DNA of 64,000 bases from Actinocrinis sp035653575 (lineage in GTDB: Bacteria; Actinomycetota; Actinomycetes; Streptomycetales; Catenulisporaceae). A program made the position numbers and the translations under genes. Location: positions 55,548-119,547 of the forward strand of contig NZ_DASRBQ010000124.1 of NCBI RefSeq assembly GCF_035653575.1, given 5' to 3'. Below, piece after piece: positions 33,928 to 42,945 of this stretch (positions within the stretch are counted from its first letter, which is position 1; every line of letters begins with the position of its first letter). Below the pieces are notes generated by a model. It did no database searches, had not been told where the DNA came from, and worked only from the letters and a program-made list of their open reading frames with translations.

Positions 33928-33936
33928 CGCCGCGGA

Positions 33937-36900
33937 TCAGACGCGGGGCTTCTCCCGCATCTCGTAGGTCTCGATCACGTCGTCGACCTGGATGTTGTTG
34001 AACGAGCCGAGGCCGATACCGCACTCGAAGCCCTCGCGGACCTCGGTGGCGTCGTCCTTGAACCGGCGCAGCGACTCGATGCTGAGGTTCTCGGCCACCA
34101 CCGCGCCGTCCCGGATGAGCCGGGCCTTGGCGTTGCGGCGGATGAGACCCGAGCGCACCAGGCAGCCGGCGATGTTGCCGAACTTGGAGGAGCGGAAGAC
34201 CTCGCGGATCTCCGCGGTGCCCAGCTGCACCTCCTCGTACTCCGGCTTCAGCATGCCCTTGAGCGCCGCCTCCATCTCCTCGATCGCCTGGTAGATGACC
34301 GAGTAGTACCGGATCTCCACGCCCTCGCGGTCGGCCTTGGCCTTGGCCCGGCCGTCCGCCCGCACGTTGAAGCCGATGATGATGGTGTCGCTGGTGAGCG
34401 CCAGGTCCACGTCGGACTCGGTGATCGCGCCGACGCCGCGGTGGATGATCCGCAGGTCGACTTCCGCGCCGACGTCCAGCTTGAGCAGCGCGTCCTCGAG
34501 GGCCTCCACCGAACCGGAGACGTCACCCTTGATGATGAGGTTGAGCTGCTGGATGTCGCCGGCCGCGAAGGCGCTGCCGATGTCCTCCATGGAGACGCGC
34601 ACCCGCCGCTTGGACAGCAGCGCGTTGCGGTCGCGGGCGGCGCGCCGCTCGGCGATCTGCCGGGCGACCCGGTCCTCCTCGACCACCAGGAAGGTGTCGC
34701 CGGCCCCGGGCACCGAGGTCATGCCGAGCACCTGCACCGGACGGGACGGGTCGGCCACCTCGACGTTGTTGCCGTTCTCGTCGAGCATGGCCCGCACCCG
34801 GCCGTGCGCGTCGCCGACCACGATGGTGTCGCCGACCCGCAGCGAGCCGCGCTGCACCAGCACAGTGGCCACGGCGCCGCGGCCGCGGTCGAGGTGCGCC
34901 TCGATCGCCACGCCCTCGGCGTTCTGGTTCGGGTTCGCGCGCAGGTCCAGCGACGCGTCCGCGGTCAGCACGATCGCCTCGAGCAGCTCCTGGATGCCGA
35001 TGTTCTCGCGGGCGGAGATGTCCACGAACATCGTGTCGCCGCCGTACTCCTCGGCGACCAGGCCGTACTCGGTGAGCTGGCCGCGCACCTTCTGCGGGTC
35101 CGCGCCCTCCTTGTCGATCTTGTTGACCGCGACCACGATCGGCACCTCGGCCGCCTTGGCGTGGTTGAGCGCCTCGATGGTCTGCGGCTTCACGCCGTCG
35201 TCGGCCGCCACCACGAGCACCGCGATGTCGGTCACCTTGGCGCCTCGGGCACGCATGGCGGTGAACGCCTCGTGACCCGGGGTGTCGATGAAGGTGATCT
35301 TCCGCTCCTCGCCGCCGACCTCGGCCTTGACCTGGTAGGCGCCGATGTGCTGGGTGATGCCGCCGGCCTCGCCCGCGACCACGTTGGACTTGCGGATCGC
35401 GTCGAGCAGGCGGGTCTTACCGTGGTCGACGTGGCCCATGACGGTGACCACCGGCGGACGCGCCACCAGGTCGTCCTCGCCGCCCTCGTTGTCGCCGAAC
35501 TCGATGTCGAAGGACTCGAGCAGCTCGCGGTCCTCCTCCTCGGGCGAGACGATCTGGATCTCGAAGCCGATCTCGGAGCCGATCAGCTGCAGGATCTCCT
35601 CGTTGACCGACTGGGTCGCGGTGACCATCTCGCCGATGGCGAAGGCCGCCTGCACCAGGGCCGCCGGGTTGGCGCCGATCTTCTCCGCGAGGTCCATCAG
35701 GGACGAACCGCGGGTCAGCCGGACGACCTGCCCGTTGCCGCGGGGCAGCAGCGCGCCGCCCATCGACGGGGCCTGCATGTTGTCGAACTCTTGACGCCGC
35801 TGCTTCTTCGACTTGCGGCCACGGGCCGGGCCGCGACCGCCGGGACGGCCGAACGCGCCCTGCGTGCCGGAACCGCGACCACCGCGACCGGCGCCGCCGC
35901 CACCACCGGGACGGCCGCCGAAGCCGCCGCCACCGCCGGGGCCGCCGCCACCGGGAGCGCCGCCGCCGGGACGCGGGCCGAAGCCCGCACCGGGACCGGG
36001 ACGCGGACCGCCGGTGCGCGGGGCACCGCCGGCCGGGCGCGGACCGCCCGGAGCGCCGCCACGGGCACCCGGACCGCCGGGACGGCCGCCGCCGCCCGGA
36101 CCGCCGCCGGGGCGGGGGCTGGGAGAAGGCCGGTTGGGCATCATGCCCGGGTTCGGACGCGGACCGCCGGGGGCGCCGCCGGTGCGGTCGCCGCGCGGGG
36201 CGGCGGGACGCGGCGGCATACCCGGACGCGGACCGCCCGGAGCGTCGCCGCGCGGGCTGCGGTCGCGGTCCCTGTCGCGGTCACGATCGCGGTCGCGCTC
36301 TCCACCAGCCGGACGCGGCGCGCCGGGACGCGGCATGCCGGTCGAGCCGGAGGTGAAGGGGTTGTTGCCGGGGCGCGGGCCGGCCGGACGCGGGGCGCCG
36401 GGACGCGGGGCTCCGCCGCCGGGACGGGGCGCGCCGGAGCGGTCGCCCGACGGACGCGGGGCGGGCCGGGGGCCGGGGCCCGCGGGGCGGTTCGGTGCGC
36501 CGCCCTGGGGCGCACCACCCTGCGGGCCGGGCGCGCTCGGCTGGGCCGGGGCGGCGGGGCCGGTCGGGGCCTCGAAGGACGGGGCGGCCGGACGCGGCGC
36601 GGCGGGCCTGGGCGCGCCGGGACGCGGGCTCTGGGTCGCCGGACCCTGCGTCGCCGGGCTCTGGGAAGTCTGCGGGGCAGGGGCCGCGGGGGCCGCGCTG
36701 CCGTTCGGTGCCGGCGCCGCCGGGCGCGCGGCCGGCTTGGCGGCCGTCGGCGCGGGCTTGGGCGACTGGGTCATCGGAGCCGGACCCGGACGCGGGCCTG
36801 GCTTGGGGGCGCCGGGACGCGGCGCGGTGGCGGTGCCGGAGCCACCACCCGACGCGGAGGCCTTGCCCCCGCCGTCGAAGGAATCCTTCAACTTACGAAC

Positions 36901-37026
36901 GACCGGAGCCTCCACCGTAGAGGAGGCTGAACGAACGAACTCACCGAGGTCTTGGAGCTTGGCCATGATGACCTTGCTCTCAACACCCATCTCCTTGGCG
37001 AGTTCATAGACCCGGACCTTGGCCAC
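33937..37026 (-). CDS. infB: Translation initiation factor IF-2
   Basis: The GTPase that places fMet-tRNA on the ribosome. At 1029 residues it is longer than Escherichia coli IF-2 (890). Residues 1-50 form an IF2N domain (KVRVYELAKEMGVESKVIMAKLQDLG). Residues about 55-410 are a Pro/Ala/Gly/Arg low-complexity arm with RDRDRDRDRD and GGGG runs. A second IF2N motif lies near 425-470 (LTRGSSLMDLAEKIGANPAALVQ). The G domain begins at about 525 with P-loop GHVDHGKT at 531-538, then DTPGHEAF and NKID. Domains II-IV end in EMREKPRV. Long disordered arms are usual for Streptomyces-type IF-2. The terminal hairpin at 33874-33927 follows. Confidence 0.97.
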   Translation of the reverse strand: MAKVRVYELAKEMGVESKVIMAKLQDLGEFVRSASSTVEAPVVRKLKDSFDGGGKASASGGGSGTATAPRPGAPKPGPRPGPAPMTQSPKPAPTAAKPAARPAAPAPNGSAAPAAPAPQTSQSPATQGPATQSPRPGAPRPAAPRPAAPSFEAPTGPAAPAQPSAPGPQGGAPQGGAPNRPAGPGPRPAPRPSGDRSGAPRPGGGAPRPGAPRPAGPRPGNNPFTSGSTGMPRPGAPRPAGGERDRDRDRDRDRDRSPRGDAPGGPRPGMPPRPAAPRGDRTGGAPGGPRPNPGMMPNRPSPSPRPGGGPGGGGRPGGPGARGGAPGGPRPAGGAPRTGGPRPGPGAGFGPRPGGGAPGGGGPGGGGGFGGRPGGGGGAGRGGRGSGTQGAFGRPGGRGPARGRKSKKQRRQEFDNMQAPSMGGALLPRGNGQVVRLTRGSSLMDLAEKIGANPAALVQAAFAIGEMVTATQSVNEEILQLIGSEIGFEIQIVSPEEEDRELLESFDIEFGDNEGGEDDLVARPPVVTVMGHVDHGKTRLLDAIRKSNVVAGEAGGITQHIGAYQVKAEVGGEERKITFIDTPGHEAFTAMRARGAKVTDIAVLVVAADDGVKPQTIEALNHAKAAEVPIVVAVNKIDKEGADPQKVRGQLTEYGLVAEEYGGDTMFVDISARENIGIQELLEAIVLTADASLDLRANPNQNAEGVAIEAHLDRGRGAVATVLVQRGSLRVGDTIVVGDAHGRVRAMLDENGNNVEVADPSRPVQVLGMTSVPGAGDTFLVVEEDRVARQIAERRAARDRNALLSKRRVRVSMEDIGSAFAAGDIQQLNLIIKGDVSGSVEALEDALLKLDVGAEVDLRIIHRGVGAITESDVDLALTSDTIIIGFNVRADGRAKAKADREGVEIRYYSVIYQAIEEMEAALKGMLKPEYEEVQLGTAEIREVFRSSKFGNIAGCLVRSGLIRRNAKARLIRDGAVVAENLSIESLRRFKDDATEVREGFECGIGLGSFNNIQVDDVIETYEMREKPRV

Positions 37027-37229
37027 TTCACTCCTGTCTCGGCCCGCGTCTTGTCCGCGCGACCGTCGGTATCACAGCATGGGCGTGCTCATTGCTGGGT
37101 GCTCATCGCGTGCTCATCGTGTTTCTCGACCCGCTTTCGCGTCGTAGCGATCCCTGTTGTTCGGCATTGCTATTTGACAGTGCTTCGGACAACTCGCCTG
37201 CTGCGCCTGTAACGGAGCGGGCAGCGGAT

Positions 37230-37526
37230 TTACTCCGCGCCCGCCTCGGACGCCTCCAGCCGCGCGCGCACCCGTTCGACCGCGAGCGGTCCCGGCAGGC
37301 GGAAGGCCCGCGGGAAAGCCCGCTTGCGCTCGGCGAGGGCGAGACACGCGAGCCGCGGGTGCAGATAGGCACCGCGGCCCGGAAGGCGCCGACGCGGATC
37401 GGGCAGAACCTCGCCCTCTCCGGCGACGAGACGGAGCAGCCGTTCCTGCGCATCCCGGACACGGCAACCAACGCAGGTACGCGTCGGCGCGCCGCGCTCT
37501 CCCGGGTCTGTCGGCAGGCCAGTCAC
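37230..37526 (-). CDS. YlxR (DUF448) RNA-binding protein
   Basis: A 98-residue member of the YlxR family that sits between nusA and infB in most bacteria. CVGCR at 18-22 and GRGAYLHP are the family landmarks, followed by KRAFPRAFRLPG. A GTG start at 37526 is used. YlxR proteins bind RNA or nucleoid DNA and affect RNase P or rRNA expression in some bacteria. Its role here is not shown. A 203-nt non-coding gap separates it from infB. Confidence 0.9.
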   Translation of the reverse strand: MTGLPTDPGERGAPTRTCVGCRVRDAQERLLRLVAGEGEVLPDPRRRLPGRGAYLHPRLACLALAERKRAFPRAFRLPGPLAVERVRARLEASEAGAE

Positions 37527-37641
37527 GTTCTATCTTACCCCCACGATCAGTGCGCCCGCTCCCCCGTTACCGCCGTCCGGGCAGGGGGCACCGGCCGCGC
37601 GCGAGCGCTCCTCGACGCGCGCGCGGCCCGTTGGGCGCCGA

Positions 37642-38640
37642 TCAGCCGGCCGGCTGCTGCTCGGCGTCGGAGTGGATGTCGATCCGCCAGCCGGTCAGCC
37701 GCGCGGCCAGCCGGGCGTTCTGCCCTTCCTTGCCGATCGCCAGGGAGAGCTGGTAGTCGGGCACGGTGACCTGCGCGGACTTGGTCTCCGGGTCCACGAT
37801 GCGCACCTTGGTGACCTTGGCCGGCGAGAGCGCGGAGGCGACCAGGCGCTCCGGGTCGTCGGACCAGTCCACGATGTCGATCTTCTCGCCGTGCAGTTCG
37901 TTCATGACGTTGCGCACCCGGGCGCCGACCGGTCCGATGCACGCTCCCTTGGCGTTCACTCCCGGTTTGGTGGAACGCACCGCGATCTTCGTCCGGTGCC
38001 CGGCCTCGCGGGCCACCGCCGCGATCTCCACGGTGCCGTCCGCGACCTCGGGCACTTCGAGCGCGAACAGGCGGCGCACCAGGTTCGGGTGCGTGCGCGA
38101 CAGCGTGACCTGCGGTCCGCGCTGGCCCCGGCGTACCGCGACGACGAGGCACTTGATCCGAGTGCCGTGCTCGTACCGCTCCCCGGGCACCTGCTCGGGG
38201 GCGGGCAGCAGCGCCTCGAAGCTCTCCTTCTTGCCCGAGTCGATCTCGACCAGCACATTGCGCGGGTCGTCGCCCTGCTGGACCTTGCCGGTGATCAGGT
38301 CGCCCTCGCGGGCCGCGAAGTCACGGAAGACCGCCTCGTCGGCGGCCTCGCGCAGCCGCTGCGCGATGACCTGGCGCGCGGTGGATGCGGCGATCCGGCC
38401 GAAGCCGCCGGGAGTGTGCTCGAACTCGGGACCGGAGGGCCGGCCCTCCTCGTCGGTCTCGGTGGCCCACACCGCGACGTGCCCGGTCTTGCGGTCGAGC
38501 ACGACCCTGGCCCGCTGATAGGCGCCCTCGGTCCGCTCGTACGCGAGCAGCAGCGCCTGCTCGATGGCCTCGAAGAGCCGTTCGAGTGAGATCTCCTTGT
38601 CCTGCGCCAGGTCGCGCAGCGCCCGCATGTCGATGTCCAT
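37642..38640 (-). CDS. nusA: Transcription termination/antitermination factor NusA
   Basis: It binds RNA polymerase and nascent RNA to modulate pausing, termination and rRNA antitermination. The 332 residues are the short actinobacterial form. They comprise an N-terminal polymerase-binding domain (MDIDMRALRDLAQDKEISLERLFEAIEQAL), an S1 domain (GDLITGKVQQGDDPRNVLVEI), and two KH domains (CIGPVGARVRNVMNELHGEKIDIVDW, and QLSLAIGKEGQNARLAARLTGWRIDI). The C-terminal acidic repeats of enterobacterial NusA are absent. It begins 11 nt after rimP, so the two are co-transcribed. Confidence 0.97.
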   Translation of the reverse strand: MDIDMRALRDLAQDKEISLERLFEAIEQALLLAYERTEGAYQRARVVLDRKTGHVAVWATETDEEGRPSGPEFEHTPGGFGRIAASTARQVIAQRLREAADEAVFRDFAAREGDLITGKVQQGDDPRNVLVEIDSGKKESFEALLPAPEQVPGERYEHGTRIKCLVVAVRRGQRGPQVTLSRTHPNLVRRLFALEVPEVADGTVEIAAVAREAGHRTKIAVRSTKPGVNAKGACIGPVGARVRNVMNELHGEKIDIVDWSDDPERLVASALSPAKVTKVRIVDPETKSAQVTVPDYQLSLAIGKEGQNARLAARLTGWRIDIHSDAEQQPAG

Positions 38641-38651
38641 CGCGTCCTCAA

Positions 38652-39212
38652 TCAGCTCTCGTCGTCAAGCTCATCGTCGGAGCGCGCGTCTTCATCCGAT
38701 TCGTCGTCAAGCGCCGAATCGTCCGCGTCCTCGGCGGCCCGGTTGAACTCGACCTGCATCCGCGCCTTGGCGATCTCGCCGTAGGGCAGGACCCGCTCCT
38801 TGTCGCGCTCCCCGACCAGCAGCGTCACCCCGTGCTCGTCCGAGGCGGATACTCGTCCTTCCACCTCGCCGCCCGCTTTGAGCGTCGCCTTGACCAGCCG
38901 GCCCCGCGCGCGCCGCCAGTGCCGCGGCTCGGTCAGCGGCCGGTCGATCCCGGGCGAGGTGACTTCGAGCACGTACGCGGCCTCGCCCATCGCGGCATAG
39001 CCGTCGAGGGCCTCGGAGACCGCACGCGTCACGTCGGCGACGTCATCCATCGAGACGCCGCCGTCCCGGTCCACCACCACGCGGATCAGCCGACGCGACC
39101 CGGCCCGCTGCTCGGTCAGGTCCTCGAGCTCCGCGCCGGCCCGCTCGACCACCGGCTCCAAGAATGCGCGCAGCTTCTGCCGGTCGAGCCTGGGCGGCGC
39201 GGTCGGGCTCAT
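38652..39212 (-). CDS. rimP: Ribosome maturation factor RimP
   Basis: It assists 30S subunit assembly and is the first gene of the nusA-infB operon. The 186 residues show the two-domain RimP fold: FLEPVVERAGAELEDL, then RVVVDRDGGVSMDDVADVTRAVSEALD, then YVLEVTSPGIDRPLTEPRHWRRARGRLVKATL. A long acidic tail (AEDADDSALDDESDEDARSDD) is typical of actinobacterial orthologues. The start is ATG at 39212. The promoter of the operon should lie in the 203-nt gap to proS. Confidence 0.95.
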   Translation of the reverse strand: MSPTAPPRLDRQKLRAFLEPVVERAGAELEDLTEQRAGSRRLIRVVVDRDGGVSMDDVADVTRAVSEALDGYAAMGEAAYVLEVTSPGIDRPLTEPRHWRRARGRLVKATLKAGGEVEGRVSASDEHGVTLLVGERDKERVLPYGEIAKARMQVEFNRAAEDADDSALDDESDEDARSDDELDDES

Positions 39213-39315
39213 CGGGGTCGGCTCCTCGACGGATGTGGGGTCTGGTCTTGCGTTCTGTCGCCTACCAGGGTAGTCGGTCCGGCGGCAGGAGAAGTCCAGG
39301 TCGATCCAATCGGGT

Positions 39316-39363
39316 AAGAGCGACCGAGAGACGAGAGTCCGGTCCCAGCCCTCGGTCGCTCTT
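39316..39363 (-). terminator. Hairpin terminator after proS
   Basis: AAGAGCGACCGAG (39316-39328) and CTCGGTCGCTCTT (39351-39363) form a perfect 13-bp stem with a 22-nt loop, 52 nt after the proS stop codon on the minus strand. Confidence 0.65.
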
Positions 39364-39415
39364 GAAGCCGGCTTCCCGTGGGCGGCGGGCGCCGCGAACG
39401 ACGCCCGCCGTACGC

Positions 39416-41164
39416 TCAGCCCGCCAGCGCCCGCACCCGCGCCGCAGCCTCGGCGACCGGCACGTCCTGGCGCTCGCCGCTGGCCCGATCGCGCACCTCG
39501 ACGACGCCGTCGGCCAGGCCCTTGCCGACCACGACGATCGTCGGCACGCCGATCAGCTCCGCGTCCTTGAACTTCACGCCCGGCGAGACTCCGCGCCGGT
39601 CATCGAACAGCACCCGCACGCCGGCGTTGTCCAGCTCGGTGGCCAGGGTCGCGGCCGCCTCGAACACCGAGTCGTCCTTGCCGGTGGCCACCAGGTGCAC
39701 GTCCGCGGGAGCGATCTCGCGCGGCCAGACCAGGCCGAGCTCGTCGTGCTTCTGCTCGGCGATCGCCGCCACCGCGCGCGAGATCCCGATGCCGTAGGAG
39801 CCCATGGTCACGCGTACCGGCTTGCCGTCCGGACCGAGCACGTCAAGCTCGAAGGCGTCGGCGTACTTGCGGCCGAGCTGGAAGATATGCCCGATCTCGA
39901 TGCCGCGGTCGATGGACAGCGCGTGGCCGCAGCGCGGGCACGGGTCACCGGCGCGCACCTCGGCCGCGCCGATGGTGCCCTCCGGGGTGAAGTCGCGGCC
40001 GTAGACCACGTGCGCGGCGTGCTTGCCGTTCTCGTTCGCGCCGGTGATCCACGAGGAGCCGGGCACGACGAGCGGATCCACCTTGTACGTGTATCCGGCC
40101 TTGGCCAGGCCTTGTGGACCGATGTAGCCGCGCACGAGCGCCGGGTGCTTTGCGAAGTCCTCGGCCTCGAACAGCTCGACCTCGGCCGGCGAGACCGCCG
40201 CCTCCAGGCGCTTGAGGTCCACCTCGCGGTCGCCGGGCACGCCCACGACCAGGATCTCCGGCTCCTTCACGCCGGGGTGGCGCAGCTTGACCACGACGTT
40301 CTTCAGGGTGTCCGCGGCCGTGATCGTCCGGCCGATGTCCAGCCCGTTGAAGAACTCGACGAGCGAGTCGATCGTCGGGGTGTCGGGAGTGTCGTAGGCC
40401 TTGAGCGGGGGCTCGGCCGAGGCGTCGAGCGCGGCGCCCGGCCGTCCCTCGACCGCTTCGGTGTTGGCCGCGTAGTCGCAGTTCGTGCAGGAGACGAAGG
40501 TGTCCTCGCCGGTGGGCGCGGGGGCCAGGAACTCCTCCGAGGCCGAACCGCCCATGGCGCCGGACATGGCCGACACGATCCGGTAGTCGAGGCCGAGCCG
40601 GTCGAAGATCCGGATGTACGCCTCGCGGTGCAGCTCGTAGGAGCGCTTCAGTCCCTCGTCGTCCAGGTCGAAGGAGTACGAGTCCTTCATCAGGAACTCG
40701 CGGCCGCGCAGGATACCGGCGCGCGGCCGGGCCTCGTCCCGGTACTTGGTCTGGATCTGGTACAGATTGACCGGCAGGTCCTTGTAGGAGGAGTACTCGC
40801 CCTTGACCATGAGGGTGAACATCTCCTCGTGGGTCGGGCCGAGCAGGTAGTCCGCGCCCTTGCGGTCCTTGAGCCGGAACAGGTTCGCCCCGTACTCGGT
40901 CCAGCGGCCGGTCGCCTCGTAGTACTCGCGCGGCAGCAGCGCGGGGAACTGGACCTCCTGCGCGCCGAAGCGGTCCATCTCCTCCTTCACCACGCGCGCG
41001 ATGTTGTCCAGCACCCGCTTGCCCAGCGGCAGCCAGGAGTAGATGCCGGGCCCGACGCGGCGCACGTAGCCGGCGCGCACCAGCAGCTTGTGGCTCGGCA
41101 CCTCCGCGTCCGCCGGATCGTCGCGGAGGGTCCGGAGAAAGAGCGTGGACATGCGCGAGATCAC
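39416..41164 (-). CDS. proS: Prolyl-tRNA synthetase (bacterial type)
   Basis: It charges tRNA-Pro in the cytosol. The 582 residues follow the bacterial ProRS layout. Class II motif 1 lies in the N-terminal part (KLLVRAGYVRRVGPGIYSWLPLGKRVLDNI). Motif 2 is around YQIQTKYRDEARPRAGILRGREFLMKDSYSFD. An editing (INS) domain of about 170 residues is inserted, then motif 3 (GSYGIGISRAVAAIAE) and the anticodon-binding domain. GTG at 41164 gives MISRMSTLFLRTLRDDP, and ATG at 41152 is an alternative. It stands between the ispG region and rimP, as in many actinobacteria. The long Pro-rich proteins in this genome make efficient Pro-tRNA charging important, but that is only an aside. Confidence 0.97.
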   Translation of the reverse strand: MISRMSTLFLRTLRDDPADAEVPSHKLLVRAGYVRRVGPGIYSWLPLGKRVLDNIARVVKEEMDRFGAQEVQFPALLPREYYEATGRWTEYGANLFRLKDRKGADYLLGPTHEEMFTLMVKGEYSSYKDLPVNLYQIQTKYRDEARPRAGILRGREFLMKDSYSFDLDDEGLKRSYELHREAYIRIFDRLGLDYRIVSAMSGAMGGSASEEFLAPAPTGEDTFVSCTNCDYAANTEAVEGRPGAALDASAEPPLKAYDTPDTPTIDSLVEFFNGLDIGRTITAADTLKNVVVKLRHPGVKEPEILVVGVPGDREVDLKRLEAAVSPAEVELFEAEDFAKHPALVRGYIGPQGLAKAGYTYKVDPLVVPGSSWITGANENGKHAAHVVYGRDFTPEGTIGAAEVRAGDPCPRCGHALSIDRGIEIGHIFQLGRKYADAFELDVLGPDGKPVRVTMGSYGIGISRAVAAIAEQKHDELGLVWPREIAPADVHLVATGKDDSVFEAAATLATELDNAGVRVLFDDRRGVSPGVKFKDAELIGVPTIVVVGKGLADGVVEVRDRASGERQDVPVAEAAARVRALAG

Positions 41165-41229
41165 TGCGGCGCTCCTAGCGGAAGAGGGGGTGGATCGGGC
41201 TCGGAAACAGGGGCGGTAACGGGTGCTTG

Positions 41230-41251
41230 CGGGCTGTTGTACTACAGCCCG
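41230..41251. other. Hairpin between proS and the TPR-like gene
   Basis: CGGGCTGT and ACAGCCCG form a perfect 8-bp stem around TGTACT in the divergent region between proS and the TPR-like gene. It could be an operator or leader structure. Confidence 0.3.
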
Positions 41252-41331
41252 TCACGAGAATATCGGGCCGTCGGACACAGTTCGGTCGCATTAATGCCGT
41301 GGGAGCTACTTGACCACTACATTGCGCTGCC

Positions 41332-42276
41332 ATGGCGGTGTTTAGGTCCAAGGCGTTCAAGGCCTCCTTCGATCCCGCGTTCGACGACCTCGATCTCGCC
41401 GAGGCCCGCGACGAACTGGCCCAGGGCCGCTGGGAACCGGCCCGCGACCTGCTCGAAGACACTCGCCGCAACTGGGACCGGCGCGCCCACCGGATCAAGG
41501 TGCTCGCCGACACGACCGCGGCGAGCGCCTGGCTGGAGCGCTGGCTCGCGCTCGACCCGCACAACCCGGACGCCCTGACGTTGCAGGCGCACGTCGAGGT
41601 GGTCCGGCTGGTGCGGGCACGAGCCCAGGTGCGTGACACGGGCACCAACAAAACCGCGCAAGACGTCGAGGACTTGTGCCGCCGGGCCGCGTCGCTCTCG
41701 CCGAAGGACCCGATGCCGTGGATCAGCCTGATCACGCTGGCGCGGGCGCAGGGCGTGAATCGCGACGAGTTCTGGGCGCGCTGGCACGGGATGCGTGAGC
41801 GCGACCCGTGGAACCGCGAGGGCCACCACCAGACCCTGATCTACCTCTTCGCGGCCTGGCACGGCTCGCACGCCGAGATGTACGACTTCGCCTACTGGCT
41901 CGCCGGAGAAGCGCCGGTCGGTTCGCCGCTCGCCGTGCTGCCGCTGGTGGCGCACGCCGAGTCGTATCGGGCGCACTCCGCGGACAAGCGGGCCACGATG
42001 CGGGCCGGACTGGACATGATGTGGACCGAGGACCAGGTCGGGCTGGATCTGGACCGGATCCTCGAGCGGTGGTTCCGGCGGCAGGAGCGGCAGCACGCGC
42101 AGGCCAAGGCGGACCTGAACTACCTGGCGCACGCGCTGATCTACGCCGACCGGCACAATGACGCGCGGCCGGTGATCCAGGCGATCGGCAACCACGTGAC
42201 GCGGGTACCGTGGGCGTATACCGGCGATCCGGAGTCGTCGTTCACGTACTGGCGGCAGCGGCTGCTGGGGAACTGA
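41332..42276 (+). CDS. Unknown TPR-like soluble protein
   Basis: I do not recognise a specific family. The 314 residues are soluble and helical, with tetratricopeptide-like spacing: ARDELAQGRWEPARDLLEDTRRNWDRR, then ASAWLERWLALDPHNPDALTLQAHVEVVRLVR, then DVEDLCRRAASLSPKDPMPWISLITLARAQ. They end in aromatic-rich helices (YDFAYWLAGEAP, DPESSFTYWRQRLLGN). It has no signal or transmembrane segment. ATG at 41332 is the first start; AGCT or GCTGCC before it does not form a Shine-Dalgarno site. It lies alone, divergent from proS. Homologues with this N-terminus occur in Streptomyces, but I cannot assign a function. Confidence 0.7.
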   Translation: MAVFRSKAFKASFDPAFDDLDLAEARDELAQGRWEPARDLLEDTRRNWDRRAHRIKVLADTTAASAWLERWLALDPHNPDALTLQAHVEVVRLVRARAQVRDTGTNKTAQDVEDLCRRAASLSPKDPMPWISLITLARAQGVNRDEFWARWHGMRERDPWNREGHHQTLIYLFAAWHGSHAEMYDFAYWLAGEAPVGSPLAVLPLVAHAESYRAHSADKRATMRAGLDMMWTEDQVGLDLDRILERWFRRQERQHAQAKADLNYLAHALIYADRHNDARPVIQAIGNHVTRVPWAYTGDPESSFTYWRQRLLGN

Positions 42277-42410
42277 ACCCGGCGGGTACGGGCGTTCCCG
42301 GCGGCAGCTAGGGCGCGCATTGCCATGTCCGAAACCCGCCAGTGACGGCTCGCGCGGTGCGGCAGACTCGAAGCGTGCGATCTTCCCGCACCGGAGAGGA
42401 AACCAAGCTC

Positions 42411-42914
42411 ATGACTGACCTGACAGCGCATCAGACCGCCACTCCGCTCGGTCCGTTCACGGTGCTCGTGGCCGGGGACGTCGTGCATGCGGCCGGCTTC
42501 ACCGACTCGGTGGAGCAGCTGGCGCGGCTCGCCGACGCCGAGCCCGGCTCGGTCGCGGTCAACGACGACGACCACAGTGCACTCGCCGCGGTGCGCAAGT
42601 ACTTCGAGGGCGACCTGTCGGCGATCGACGAGGTCGTCACGAAGGAGCGCCCCGGCTTCGCGCCGTTCCGGACCGCTGCGCGGCAGGAGCTGCGCAGGAT
42701 CCCGGCCGGAACCACGTACACCTACACGCAGCTGGCCGCGAAGGCCGGCAATCCGCGGGCGATCCGGGCGGCGGGCAGCGCGTGCGCGACCAACCCGACG
42801 GCGCTGTTCGTGCCCTGCCACCGCGTGGTCCGCACTGACGGGACGCTGGGCGGCTTCCTGTACGGGCTCGACATCAAGCAGGCGCTGCTCGACCACGAGG
42901 CCAAGTGCGCCTAG
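42411..42914 (+). CDS. ogt: Methylated-DNA-protein cysteine methyltransferase family protein
   Basis: It is predicted to remove alkyl groups from O6-alkylguanine by suicidal transfer to its cysteine. The 167 residues carry the active-site motif PCHRV at 135-139 (Cys136) and the preceding helix-turn-helix YTQLAAKAGNPRAIRAAGSACATNP. They end with LGGFLYGLDIKQALLDHE. The ATG follows GGAGAGGAAACC at a good distance; an in-frame start at 42342 has no such site. The N-terminal domain is short and lacks the Ada zinc-binding part. The symbol ogt is used in the general sense. Confidence 0.93.
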   Translation: MTDLTAHQTATPLGPFTVLVAGDVVHAAGFTDSVEQLARLADAEPGSVAVNDDDHSALAAVRKYFEGDLSAIDEVVTKERPGFAPFRTAARQELRRIPAGTTYTYTQLAAKAGNPRAIRAAGSACATNPTALFVPCHRVVRTDGTLGGFLYGLDIKQALLDHEAKCA

Positions 42915-42945
42915 GCTCTGACGGCGGCTCAGCAAGCAGCGTGGG

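Noticed and set aside
34441..36930. Long plus-strand frame opposite infB
   Set aside because: Low-complexity Thr/Ala/Gly shadow of the IF-2 arm; no conserved domain.
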